Virus record (IMG/VR): IMGVR_UViG_3300013004_000041
Coordinates: 17,061 to 81,060 of that record
Source of the DNA: a virus
DNA: 64,000 bases
Reading direction: 5' to 3' (one strand)
The position numbers were made by a program, and so were the translations under genes. Positions 44,398 to 51,960 of the stretch are shown here, piece by piece (positions within the stretch are counted from its first letter, which is position 1; each line of letters opens with the position of its first letter). Below the pieces are notes generated by a model. It saw only the letters and a program-made list of their open reading frames with translations. It ran no database searches and was not told the DNA's origin.

Positions 44398-44961
44398 ATG
44401 ATGAACTTTATGAATAATAACAGGCAAATCATTGGCACACTCAGCATATTAGCAATGTTTGGCGTTTGGTCAAATGCCGCTAATGCTTCTGAAAACCGAT
44501 TAGACGATAGTAAAAATATCGTGCTGCAAGAAACAATAGAGGCCACGAAAGTGGCCAAAAGTGTTTCTGAGGCTAAAGAAGATCAGTTAGAAAAATATAA
44601 AAATGCTGTAAATCTATCTGACAAAGAACTTAAAAATCTACTATATTTAGTAGGTTTTGAAGGTCAAAAACTAAGAGAGGCTTGGGCTATTGCTAAGAAA
44701 GAATCTGGCGGTAGACCAATGGCGTTAAACCTTAGTAAAAGAACTGGAGATAGTTCTTATGGCTTATTTCAAATAAATATGATTGGCGACCTTGGTCCTG
44801 AGCGTAGAGATAAGTTTAAATTAGAATCAAACTACGAGTTATTTAATCCAGTATTAAATGCTCAAATTGCATTTCACATGTCAAACGGCGGTGAAAATTG
44901 GATTGCCTGGAAGGGCATCACTCCAAGAACAAAAAGTCTAATGTCTAATTTTCCACATTAG
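44398..44961 (+). CDS. Secreted lytic transglycosylase-type endolysin
   Basis: 187 aa. Residues 1-30 look like a signal peptide (basic start, hydrophobic IIGTLSILAMFGVWS, ANA-S cleavage site), then a charged helical linker. Residues about 75-187 are a lysozyme-like/SLT-type domain with catalytic Glu102 in 'KKESGGRP', followed by 'DSSYGLFQINM', the conserved Gln/Asn strand of transglycosylases. It cleaves peptidoglycan glycan strands at lysis or during entry. It is the only rightward gene within the 55-kb leftward block and has its own promoter and AAGGAGG (5-nt spacing). Its 3' end overlaps a leftward gene by 17 bp. Export via the host secretion route would leave the holin a regulatory role. 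Confidence 0.85.
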   Translation: MMNFMNNNRQIIGTLSILAMFGVWSNAANASENRLDDSKNIVLQETIEATKVAKSVSEAKEDQLEKYKNAVNLSDKELKNLLYLVGFEGQKLREAWAIAKKESGGRPMALNLSKRTGDSSYGLFQINMIGDLGPERRDKFKLESNYELFNPVLNAQIAFHMSNGGENWIAWKGITPRTKSLMSNFPH

Positions 44962-45661
44962 TATTTTCCCATAAGTGTTTTTCTTTTTGATATCTTTCTT
45001 CAAATTCTAAAACACCACGGTAATCACAGCATGGGCATATTGGTCTTCCGTCGGAATAATCTGGCTGAGACCAATATCCCATTCTGGCCCTAAATCTAAA
45101 GTCTGCCTCATGTCCATGCTTATCAAAACCAGCCTTTCCGCCTTCTGTAAAAAACCAATGGTCTGGCTCCGCAAATTGCATAAACAATAATGTTACATAG
45201 TCATCTTCGTTATCGCTTGGGTATGGAGTTCTCCAATGAAGCATATCATTTCCAGAAAATAACACACAACTATTAGGCTCTTCTTCAAACTCTTGATCTT
45301 CAACAACAAGTTTCCAATCTACAGTTTTCTCAATACAAATATCTAAAGAATATTGACAAGCAGACTGATCCCAATGCTTCCACAATTGTGGCTTAATTCC
45401 ATTTTGCATTTGGTACCTTGCTGTATGAAAGCCTGCACGTTTTAAGTTTGGATTATTAAATGTTTTTCTTGCTATATCTAAGATTTCTTTTTCTGTTTCT
45501 TCATCAAAATGAATTTCTGTAAGCCATCTACCAGCAACGGTATGATAGAAATGATTTCCGTCTGGTCCCATATTTTTATCTAATATTTGCTTTTTAACAT
45601 TGCCAAACATATGCGGTGGCAAAAAATTTTTAATAGCGATTGGGCTAGTTATTGATGACAT
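44945..45661 (-). CDS. 2OG-Fe(II) oxygenase-like protein with Cys-rich C-terminus
   Basis: 238 aa. It shares blocks with the next gene upstream: an HxD pair in 'WKHWDQSACQYSLDI', a core 'EEEPNSCVLFSGNDMLHWRTPYP' with the distal His, and 'EPDHWFFTEGG'. This is the double-stranded beta-helix layout of 2OG-Fe(II) oxygenases of the prolyl-hydroxylase-like superfamily. Residues about 205-225 add 'CPCCDYRG', a likely zinc-binding knuckle. TAGGAG precedes the ATG. Its end runs into the oppositely oriented lysin gene by 17 bp. The substrate is unknown. Confidence 0.7.
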   Translation of the reverse strand: MSSITSPIAIKNFLPPHMFGNVKKQILDKNMGPDGNHFYHTVAGRWLTEIHFDEETEKEILDIARKTFNNPNLKRAGFHTARYQMQNGIKPQLWKHWDQSACQYSLDICIEKTVDWKLVVEDQEFEEEPNSCVLFSGNDMLHWRTPYPSDNEDDYVTLLFMQFAEPDHWFFTEGGKAGFDKHGHEADFRFRARMGYWSQPDYSDGRPICPCCDYRGVLEFEERYQKEKHLWENTNVEN

Positions 45662-46205
45662 TATTACTCCTATTTTGTTCTCTTATTTTTTCAACATACC
45701 CTGGGCCTTCTGTAAAAAACCAATGGTCTGGCTCTACATAATGAAAAAACACTACACCAATTTTATCATAATTATTAACTTTAGTATCTCTCCAATGCTC
45801 GTACTTTTCACCCATAAACATAACTGCCTCATTTGGCTCTGCCAAAAATTCAACACCATCTACAAATATTCCCCATGGCTCATTTTGATACAGAACTAGG
45901 TCTAGGGTATATGTACATGCATTGGCATCCTTGTGTCTATGTAAACTAATAGTTTCTGATGAATATTCAGCAAAAAGAGAGTATGAAGGAAGGGCTGTTT
46001 CTGTTCCAAAAAACTCCCTTACTTTTGGCAATAATATATTACTATATTCTTTTAGTATTGACTCTGACCCATCACCAAGTAGTTTTCTGCCAAACTCGTC
46101 TGTTCCTATTCTAGACAATAGTTCATGATTTTTAAAATATTCACAGATTCTATTAAAGTCTTCTGGGCTAAGAGCATTTTTTATAATTCCTAACTCTTTA
46201 TTCAT
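45645..46205 (-). CDS. 2OG-Fe(II) oxygenase-like protein
   Basis: 186 aa. The putative iron ligands are the His and Asp of 'LHRHKDANACTYTLDLVL' and the distal His of 'MFMGEKYEHWRDTKV'; 'YVEPDHWFFTEG' matches the downstream paralogue. Overlaps both neighbours (8 nt with the glycosyltransferase, 17 nt with the next oxygenase), so the three are translated as a unit. Enzyme class is supported by motif order; substrate unknown. Confidence 0.7.
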   Translation of the reverse strand: MNKELGIIKNALSPEDFNRICEYFKNHELLSRIGTDEFGRKLLGDGSESILKEYSNILLPKVREFFGTETALPSYSLFAEYSSETISLHRHKDANACTYTLDLVLYQNEPWGIFVDGVEFLAEPNEAVMFMGEKYEHWRDTKVNNYDKIGVVFFHYVEPDHWFFTEGPGYVEKIREQNRSNNVINN

Positions 46206-46983
46206 TTATATACCTCTTCATATTTCCAGAAAAATAATGATGTATAAAGACATCATCTTTATTTGTTGTATCAAAGTCTGTACCTAAACATATATCTTTA
46301 TCTTCAAAATACTCATATTTTATATTGCTTTGACGAATATTATAATATGCAGCATATTGAGAAACATTCCAGAAGAAGATGTGATCTGTATTTGAATTAA
46401 GGCTACTAAAAATTTTATCTGTAAAATTATTAATTGTATCTATCCACAGTAGTTCAAAGTCTTTTAAGATTTTATTTATTTCTGTTTTACTTAATATCAT
46501 TTGTCCATCATTGATTCCTGGATTTATATTAAGACTCTTTATAAAATTTTGAACAACGCCGTCGTTAAACTCTTTTTTAAAATAACACATGTCCTTATTG
46601 TATTTATTTAATAATTCTATTGGACTTTTATAAAAAATAGTATCTGTATCTAAAAATAAAACTCTATCATATTCATGCTGTTTGATAAAATTTAAAATAT
46701 TTATCCATCTATGATGAAGCCAAATGTTCCATGGATGAACTGGAACTTTATTGCTCCATCTTTTAAAAACCTCATCATTGTTAAAATCAATAAGAATAAC
46801 TTTATTATCTATAAAAAACTGGTCTATAATTTTTGTTTTAGATGATATGTAAACAAAAATATCAATATCTGAAAACTTTCTTATTGAAGATATGGAATGT
46901 TTCAATTGTTTATAGTTATGATGAACTGATGGATTGTCTTCAAAATATAAAGAATATAAAACTGCAGTTTTTAGGCCATCCAT
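46198..46983 (-). CDS. GT8-like glycosyltransferase
   Basis: 261 aa, no signal peptide. The GT-A fold is marked by a strand 'YDRVLFLDTDTIFYKSPIELL', whose D-x-D binds the metal and nucleotide sugar, and by a later 'GINDGQMILSKTEI' and 'FFWNVSQYAAYY'. The overall pattern resembles family 8 glycogenin/galactosyltransferase-like enzymes. It lies between two 2OG oxygenase-like genes and overlaps both. The product could glycosylate a hydroxylated tail protein or a host glycan; this is inferred from the neighbours. Confidence 0.7.
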   Translation of the reverse strand: MDGLKTAVLYSLYFEDNPSVHHNYKQLKHSISSIRKFSDIDIFVYISSKTKIIDQFFIDNKVILIDFNNDEVFKRWSNKVPVHPWNIWLHHRWINILNFIKQHEYDRVLFLDTDTIFYKSPIELLNKYNKDMCYFKKEFNDGVVQNFIKSLNINPGINDGQMILSKTEINKILKDFELLWIDTINNFTDKIFSSLNSNTDHIFFWNVSQYAAYYNIRQSNIKYEYFEDKDICLGTDFDTTNKDDVFIHHYFSGNMKRYINE

Positions 46984-47537
46984 TGAACTATCACATACCT
47001 TAATCCATCTGTAACTGGATGAACCTCGTGGTTATATACAAAGTTTGATGGGAATATAAGAAGTTGATTTTTTTGAGCCTTAAATCTTAGGCCAAATCGT
47101 TTAAACTCTACATCCCCTCCTTCATATTCATCATTTAGGTAATAAGTCAAAGATATTCTTCTTGTAAAAAATGGATGATCGTCTATATGGTCATGGAACT
47201 TTTGTTCTTTACCATACCTCAAAAGTTGTGGGTGTTCAAATTTTTCTATTTTTGCTGCATAATAAGCAAGGTATTGATCAAGACATGGTCTAAGTTCTTT
47301 GTGAAATTCTTTAGAAAAGTCTGCAAGTAATCCAGTTGCATCATTCATGTGATGTGGTAGCATTATCAGATCTGTATCTCTTGCTTTATAATTTGTACCA
47401 GATTTATTTTCATCCTGATTAACTAAGACTTCTGCTGCTTGCCAAGACATGCCCTGATCTTCTATTTTATTAATATACTCCATAGAGTTTTGAAATATAT
47501 TATCAAAAACAACAATTCCTGGTGCTAATTCTTTCAT
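46971..47537 (-). CDS. Prolyl 4-hydroxylase-like 2OG-Fe(II) oxygenase
   Basis: 188 aa from the ATG at 47537. The C-terminal half fits the prolyl 4-hydroxylase family closely: H117 and D119 in 'FHDHIDDHPF', strands 'RISLTYYLNDEYEGGDVEFKRFG' (very typical of P4H), distal H170 in 'VYNHEVHPVTDGLRYVIVQW', and R180 for 2-oxoglutarate. P4Hs hydroxylate proline in collagen, extensin-like and elongation-factor substrates. I chose this ATG, not the upstream in-frame one, because AGGAAAGTGG lies just before it. It is two genes after the (TPPV)n protein and overlaps the glycosyltransferase. Confidence 0.85.
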   Translation of the reverse strand: MKELAPGIVVFDNIFQNSMEYINKIEDQGMSWQAAEVLVNQDENKSGTNYKARDTDLIMLPHHMNDATGLLADFSKEFHKELRPCLDQYLAYYAAKIEKFEHPQLLRYGKEQKFHDHIDDHPFFTRRISLTYYLNDEYEGGDVEFKRFGLRFKAQKNQLLIFPSNFVYNHEVHPVTDGLRYVIVQWMA

Positions 47538-47539
47538 AC

Positions 47540-47770
47540 TTACCACTTTCCTAATGGGCACGTGGCCCCTTCTAGTTTTACTTTAAGGTTCATTAAACAT
47601 CCACACTTCTTGCATTGCTTTGTAGCATTGATTAGTTCTGGACACAATAAGCATATATTATATCTAGAGTATGCGACCTCATCTGTTGCCCTTGGTGCTT
47701 GAGGATTTAATAAATCCCAAGGCCTTGTTGATCCTAAATTTTGCTTATATCTCTCCCATGGAGTTGTCAT
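47540..47770 (-). CDS. Small Cys-rich zinc-binding protein (copy 1 of 2)
   Basis: 76 aa. Two CxxC-type pairs: 'ICLLCPELINATKQCKKCGCLMNLK' and a terminal 'CPLGKW' ending the protein. A paralogue at 57262-57462 in the right arm has the same spacing and the same last six residues. Similar small phage proteins are annotated as DUF6171 in my recollection. The N-terminal half (TPWERYKQNLGSTRPWDLLNP) is not shared. The pattern suggests a zinc ribbon that binds a protein or nucleic acid. Function unknown. Confidence 0.65.
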   Translation of the reverse strand: MTTPWERYKQNLGSTRPWDLLNPQAPRATDEVAYSRYNICLLCPELINATKQCKKCGCLMNLKVKLEGATCPLGKW

Positions 47771-47772
47771 TT

Positions 47773-48138
47773 TTATTCTTTCTTAGTTCTTATAGAATGA
47801 CCAAAATGTAACTTTGGATTGCTTGCAAGCATTGATCCAAGTTGTGATGTAGTTGTTAACTGATTTATTTCATTATTATTAATATCAATAAACTTAATAA
47901 TTGAACAATCATCATTTACGCATTCTATTTTAGATGAATTCTGTAATATTTCTATAAACCAGGAATGCGTAGAAAACTGTTTAGCAGCCTCAATTTTTCC
48001 ATCATCATTATAAATGCAAACAATTGTTCCAGGAACGTGATACTCATCACCAACATTTAATTTTTCAGTTAGCAATGCCTCGTCTTCATCATTAAAAAAT
48101 ATATCATTATCAGTTAACATAGTAATCCATTCTATCAT
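47773..48138 (-). CDS. Hypothetical acidic protein
   Basis: 121 aa, acidic, with no recognised motif. An in-frame ATG six codons in could also be the start; neither has a clear ribosome binding site. It lies between the (TPPV)n adhesin and the Cys-rich protein in the modification cassette. A beta-rich middle ('GDEYHVPGTIVCIYNDDGKIEAAKQF') is the only visible fold. Confidence 0.45.
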   Translation of the reverse strand: MIEWITMLTDNDIFFNDEDEALLTEKLNVGDEYHVPGTIVCIYNDDGKIEAAKQFSTHSWFIEILQNSSKIECVNDDCSIIKFIDINNNEINQLTTTSQLGSMLASNPKLHFGHSIRTKKE

Positions 48139-48165
48139 TAAACTTAAAGTTTTGCAAGTTATATT

Positions 48166-49635
48166 TTATAAACATCCGCAACCTGATGATGGGCTTGTAC
48201 TTGGACCACCGCATAGTCCAGATCCATATCCTCCATCACAAACAGCATTTGCTGTATCAGCAGCCTCTGCTGCGCTGCTAAATGAATAAGATTGGCATCC
48301 ACCTAAGTTACCACAGCAGCACCAATAATATGTTTGAGTACTTGATGGTGTTACAGGTGGAGTAACTGGTGGAGTCACAGGTGGAGTAACAGGTGGCGTT
48401 ACTGGTGGAGTCACAGGTGGAGTAACAGGTGGAGTCACAGGTGGAGTAACAGGTGGAGTCACAGGTGGAGTAACAGGTGGCGTTACTGGTGGAGTAACAG
48501 GTGGCGTTACTGGTGGAGTAACAGGTGGCGTTACTGGTGGTGTAACAGGTGCTGGTGTACAACTTGGTGTTCCTGCTGCTGCAGAAGAACCACAAACAAA
48601 GCCGCTTGGAAGATATCCATAAGCATTTTCTAGTCCATTTGATAAGTCGTTACATGATTGATTATATGGGCCGAAAGGTCCTTGTGGTGAATTCGTAGTT
48701 GAACAGAATCCGTAGTAATTAGTGTATGTGTTTGGTGGAGTAACAGGTGGAGTCACGGGTGGGGTTACTGGTGGTGTCACAGGTGGAGTAACAGGTGGAT
48801 TTGCTCCAGTACAAGAAGTTATAACGTTAGTAGAAACTCCTCCGTTTAATGTTGCGCTTATAGAGAAACAGAATGATTCAGCATTTGACTCTGCTTGAGT
48901 AGCATTTGATGCTGTGGTTGTTCCAATAGTGTTATCGTCGCAACAGAAATAATATGTTTGCGTTACTGGTGTTACAGGTGGAGTCACAGGTGGAGTAACA
49001 GGTGGCGTTACTGGTGGAGTAACAGGTGCTAGAGTACAGTCTGGAATTCCACTTGCTGGTGTAGTTCCACAGGCCCAACCAATTGGTGGATATCCGTATG
49101 CGTTTTCCCAAGTTTCAAGAATTGATGAGCATGGGCCATACACTGTTGACTGTGTTATTGGTTCTAGTGTTCCTTGATCACACCATCCATAGTAGTAAGT
49201 GGTGACTGGCGTTACTGGTGGAGTAACTGGAGGCGTCACAGGTGGAGTCACAGGTGGAGTCACAGGTGGTGTGACAGGTGGTGTGACAGGTGGTGTGACA
49301 GGTGGAGTAACAGGTGGAGTAACAGGTGGCGTTACTGGTGGAGTAACAGGTGGAGTCACAGGTGGAGTAACAGGTGGCGTTACTGGTGGAGTAACATAAT
49401 TATAATATTCAAAATCTAAAGTTGCTTCATATTCACGAAGTTCGTTTGTATCAGATCTTTTTTTTGCTTTTCCATTGTTAGAAGAATTTGCACCTGTTGT
49501 TGTTGAAGATTCTGATCCTAATTTAAAGCCTGCCTCTGTAATAGCATTCCTTGCATCATTTAAAGTTAGTCCCTCAATATCAGGAACTTTTCCCATTCCT
49601 TTTGAAGATGCCCATTTGCCAAGGAATCCAAGCAT
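48166..49635 (-). CDS. PASTA domain adhesin with (Thr-Pro-Pro-Val)n linkers and four Cys-rich modules
   Basis: 489 aa. Residues about 16-77 are a PASTA domain (KVPDIEGLTLNDARNAITEAGFKLG). Four blocks of TPPV repeats follow (about 80-145, 202-223, 278-300, 360-430). They separate four small Cys-rich modules that start with YYYGWC, YYFCC, YYGFC and YYWCC; modules 1 and 3 are close paralogues sharing 'ENAYGYxPxGxxCG'. Extended Pro-rich linkers with small disulphide- or metal-stabilised knobs suggest a surface-exposed fibre. TAGGT precedes the ATG. The (TPPV)n stretches resemble proline hydroxylation substrates such as extensins and lie close to a P4H-like gene. Confidence 0.75.
   Translation of the reverse strand: MLGFLGKWASSKGMGKVPDIEGLTLNDARNAITEAGFKLGSESSTTTGANSSNNGKAKKRSDTNELREYEATLDFEYYNYVTPPVTPPVTPPVTPPVTPPVTPPVTPPVTPPVTPPVTPPVTPPVTPPVTPPVTPPVTPPVTPVTTYYYGWCDQGTLEPITQSTVYGPCSSILETWENAYGYPPIGWACGTTPASGIPDCTLAPVTPPVTPPVTPPVTPPVTPVTQTYYFCCDDNTIGTTTASNATQAESNAESFCFSISATLNGGVSTNVITSCTGANPPVTPPVTPPVTPPVTPPVTPPNTYTNYYGFCSTTNSPQGPFGPYNQSCNDLSNGLENAYGYLPSGFVCGSSAAAGTPSCTPAPVTPPVTPPVTPPVTPPVTPPVTPPVTPPVTPPVTPPVTPPVTPPVTPPVTPPVTPPVTPPVTPPVTPSSTQTYYWCCCGNLGGCQSYSFSSAAEAADTANAVCDGGYGSGLCGGPSTSPSSGCGCL
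48345..48555 (-). repeat. 12-bp tandem repeats coding TPPV (block 4)
   Basis: Around 18 units of GGTGGAGTAACA-like 12-mers with synonymous variants (GGTGGCGTTACT and GGTGGAGTCACA). Three other blocks lie at 48735-48800, 48965-49030 and 49200-49395. All keep frame. Confidence 0.9.
49200..49395 (-). repeat. 12-bp tandem repeats coding TPPV (block 1)
   Basis: About 16 units of the same 12-mer as in block 4. Synonymous variation shows selection to keep the peptide. Confidence 0.9.
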
Positions 49636-49642
49636 CTGGTAC

Positions 49643-50272
49643 CTACGCTGTCAAATCGCCAATAAGGACCCAGGTATCTGTACCAGTTTTGATAAGAGTT
49701 GCACCAGAATACCTCGCAGCAATTTTCTTGTTAGAATTTTTACTATTAATCGTTACACCAACAGCACCAGCAAACGTAACATTACCAGTATTTAGTCTTA
49801 CTACGTCTAATCTCTGTCCATTTGCAAACGGTACAGAAGAGTTAAGCGGAACAGTTACAGTTCTATCAATTGTAGAATCAATTAAAATTGTTTGTCCTGC
49901 ATCTGCAAGACCTAAAGTATAATCAGCAGTTTTTGTATTAAGAGTTGCTGTATCTAACATTCCTACCCATGATGTACCGTTATAAATTTGAACTTGATTT
50001 ATATCAGTGCCACCATTTGTTTGCTCAACAAAACATACTGTTCCCTTAATTGGAGATAGAATTACCATATCTCTTGCCATTGGGTTTTGAAATCTATTTA
50101 CTCCACCCTTAGCACGGATAACATCATTTACGGTTACTATTGATCCAAAAGTGTGTGCGGCATTCCATGTGTATGCAACATTTGTGTTAGCAGTTCCAGC
50201 AACGGCATACCAAGTGTCTGATACTTGATCATACATGTATGCTACTTTACTGGTTGAACTAACTGTTGACAT
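49643..50272 (-). CDS. Fibre-tip-like structural protein
   Basis: 209 aa. The C-terminal ~100 residues ('TKTADYTLGLADAGQTILIDS...FANGQRLDVVRLNTGNVTFAG...GATLIKTGTDTWVLIGDLTA') match the last domain of the Mtd_N fibre at 38628-40445 in order, with the same 'GATIIK..NTFVVVGDL' ending. The N-terminal half has 'YDQVSDTWYAVAG', a small knob motif. It overlaps the 61-aa gene by TAATG. A receptor-contact role is inferred. Confidence 0.65.
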   Translation of the reverse strand: MSTVSSTSKVAYMYDQVSDTWYAVAGTANTNVAYTWNAAHTFGSIVTVNDVIRAKGGVNRFQNPMARDMVILSPIKGTVCFVEQTNGGTDINQVQIYNGTSWVGMLDTATLNTKTADYTLGLADAGQTILIDSTIDRTVTVPLNSSVPFANGQRLDVVRLNTGNVTFAGAVGVTINSKNSNKKIAARYSGATLIKTGTDTWVLIGDLTA

Positions 50273-50457
50273 TAATTATTTTCCTCCGATAAATTTATTT
50301 CTGGAAAGAATACTCCACCATCAATACCATTATTATAATCCCAACCATTTGTATATTCAATATACTTGCCAGGGTTAGCAGCAACTACTTCATCTTCTAC
50401 GCCAACAATAATGTTGACTACTTTGTTATCTTCAATAACTGCAAATAATTTATCCAT
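50272..50457 (-). CDS. Small tail protein
   Basis: 61 aa: 'KLFAVIEDNKVVNIIVGVEDEVVAANPGKYIEYTNGWDYNNGIDGGVFFPE'. This short beta-rich module, ending in an aromatic G-rich stretch, is known as a small fibre-associated protein in tailed phages. TAGGAG precedes the ATG. Function not defined. Confidence 0.55.
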   Translation of the reverse strand: MDKLFAVIEDNKVVNIIVGVEDEVVAANPGKYIEYTNGWDYNNGIDGGVFFPEINLSEENN

Positions 50458-50466
50458 TGTTATCTC

Positions 50467-50991
50467 CTATACCCAGTATTCAACGTCAATACGACCTGAA
50501 CCACCGTTGCCCCCTGGGCGACCAGAATCTCCACCGCTTCCACCAGCGCCACCTGCTCCAATTGAATAAGAAATTGATGCACCTGGTGTTACTGAAAGAG
50601 TACTGCTAACAATTACTCCGTTTATTCCGAACTGAGCATTTGTTCCGCCAACACCAGTGCCACCTGCTCCACTTCCGCCAAGACCTGAACTACTAGGAGC
50701 GTTTACTCCAGTCTGCGCTGTATTTCCAGTGTTTCCATAAAATCGAACTCCACCAGTTCCTCCAGGCGCTGAAGTTGCGCCAGTAAAAGTAGTAGTTCCT
50801 CCATCACTTCCATAACTTGGATTTGTACCGCCACTAGTGCTGCACCCACCACCTCCACCGCCACCGCCAACAAGAGTTACATTAAGATATGTAACTCCTG
50901 CAGGGACGGTGTAAGAAGTACCAGAGGTAAGTGTTGTGCGATACATAGTTTTGCTACCTGCTGCTGGAGCAGGAAATACTGAGTAACCCAT
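50467..50991 (-). CDS. Glycine-rich tail protein
   Basis: 174 aa. Begins with a beta-strand pair ('YRTTLTSGTSYTVPAGVTYLNVTLVGGGGGGG') that is typical of phage glycine-rich tail tips, followed by Gly/Ser/Thr-rich runs (GGTGG, GLGGSGAGGTGVGG, GGAGGSGGDSG). The polyglycine sandwich type forms the tip of some phage adhesins. It overlaps its upstream neighbour by TAATG. Composition alone is strong evidence for a surface structural role. Confidence 0.7.
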   Translation of the reverse strand: MGYSVFPAPAAGSKTMYRTTLTSGTSYTVPAGVTYLNVTLVGGGGGGGGCSTSGGTNPSYGSDGGTTTFTGATSAPGGTGGVRFYGNTGNTAQTGVNAPSSSGLGGSGAGGTGVGGTNAQFGINGVIVSSTLSVTPGASISYSIGAGGAGGSGGDSGRPGGNGGSGRIDVEYWV

Positions 50992-51293
50992 TAGATAACT
51001 TCAACTCCGCTTATATGAAATTTAACAGTAGTAGCAGATGCAGATCCAGAGATGGTGTCTGCTGCTTCTAATATCTGCTTAATTTCAAAAGTTGCTATTG
51101 ATTTTGCTGCAAGGGTTGCGCCAGAGATTAACTCTGTTCCATTTAAGTTAATTGAAAATGTAGTAGATACGGTATCTGTATTAGTAACACATATATCAGT
51201 AACAATTCCAGTCTTTCCAGAACCAACAGTATAAAGTGTTGCATTAGTTAATGCTGCTGCTCCACGATACATTAATTTTGGTGTAGTCGCCAT
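50991..51293 (-). CDS. Small virion protein
   Basis: 100 aa: 'LTNATLYTVGSGKTGIVTDICVTNTDTVSTTFSINLNGTEL...VKFHISGVEVI'. This beta-sandwich recurs in actinophage tail regions as a small virion protein. AGGAGG lies before the ATG. Confidence 0.6.
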   Translation of the reverse strand: MATTPKLMYRGAAALTNATLYTVGSGKTGIVTDICVTNTDTVSTTFSINLNGTELISGATLAAKSIATFEIKQILEAADTISGSASATTVKFHISGVEVI

Positions 51294-51301
51294 ATTTCCT
51301 C

Positions 51302-51943
51302 CTAGTACGCACCCATTACGGATGAAATTATAATAGACTCAGTGTCTACCTGTTGCCATTTGACACCAAGTGGGCTTGAGTTGTCTGCAGTTAATACTGT
51401 TCCATTTGCACCTACAGTCAAATTATCAATATTTGCTGCAGAACTGCCAATAAGTATATCACCTTTTGCCTGAATAATGTTCTTAAGATCGTTAACCCTT
51501 ACCCATTCATCATCTATTTGATTGTAGACATATAGGTCTAATGCTTCTGAATCTTTGTCTACCCAAAGAACTCCATCAACGATGTCTGTAGTTGGAGCCT
51601 CATTTGTATAAAAAGCAGAAGCATATAAGGTTTCAACTGCTCCACCATTTGAATCTGATGCCATGGCAATATAGCCGTCTGTTTGTCCTGTTAATGCTGT
51701 TATTTGTGCTAAGGTTAAATAATCGGATCCAATACCTTGATCTTCTAAAAATGTAACATCATCTCTTAGGTTTTGTAGATGTTTTGCTAATGATGGATTT
51801 GGTAATTGTGTTGGGTCCGTACTTGTAGTGTCATATGTATAACTACCATATAAAAATGCTTTTAGGGCTGCCTGAATATCAGCAGCGTCGTCATATCCAG
51901 GCTGCTTTGTATTATATAAACCACCAATATTTTCTACTGCCAC
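51302..51943 (-). CDS. Minor tail protein
   Basis: 213 aa, starting with GTG at 51943 (AAAGGGG about 9 nt upstream; TATAAT about 21 nt upstream). N-terminal 'YNTKQPGYDDAADIQAALKAFLYGSY' and 'LAKHLQNLRDDVTFLEDQG' resemble fibre-attachment helices of actinophage minor tail proteins. The middle 'APTTDIVDGVLWVDKDSEALDLYVYNQIDDEWVRV' is a small knob often found in phage fibres, as is the 'KGDILIGSSAANIDNLTVGANGTVL' stretch near the end. Confidence 0.65.
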   Translation of the reverse strand: MAVENIGGLYNTKQPGYDDAADIQAALKAFLYGSYTYDTTSTDPTQLPNPSLAKHLQNLRDDVTFLEDQGIGSDYLTLAQITALTGQTDGYIAMASDSNGGAVETLYASAFYTNEAPTTDIVDGVLWVDKDSEALDLYVYNQIDDEWVRVNDLKNIIQAKGDILIGSSAANIDNLTVGANGTVLTADNSSPLGVKWQQVDTESIIISSVMGAY

Positions 51944-51960
51944 TTACATCACCCCTTTGA

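Noticed and set aside
48345-49395. Regular short repeats resembling a CRISPR array
   Set aside because: The 12-bp units are contiguous, have no unique spacers, differ only at synonymous positions, and code for TPPV in one long frame.
49174-49419. Rightward open frames across the TPPV repeats (VTGG or RWSH repeats)
   Set aside because: They are the antisense shadow of the repeat gene; no ribosome binding site or promoter is seen.
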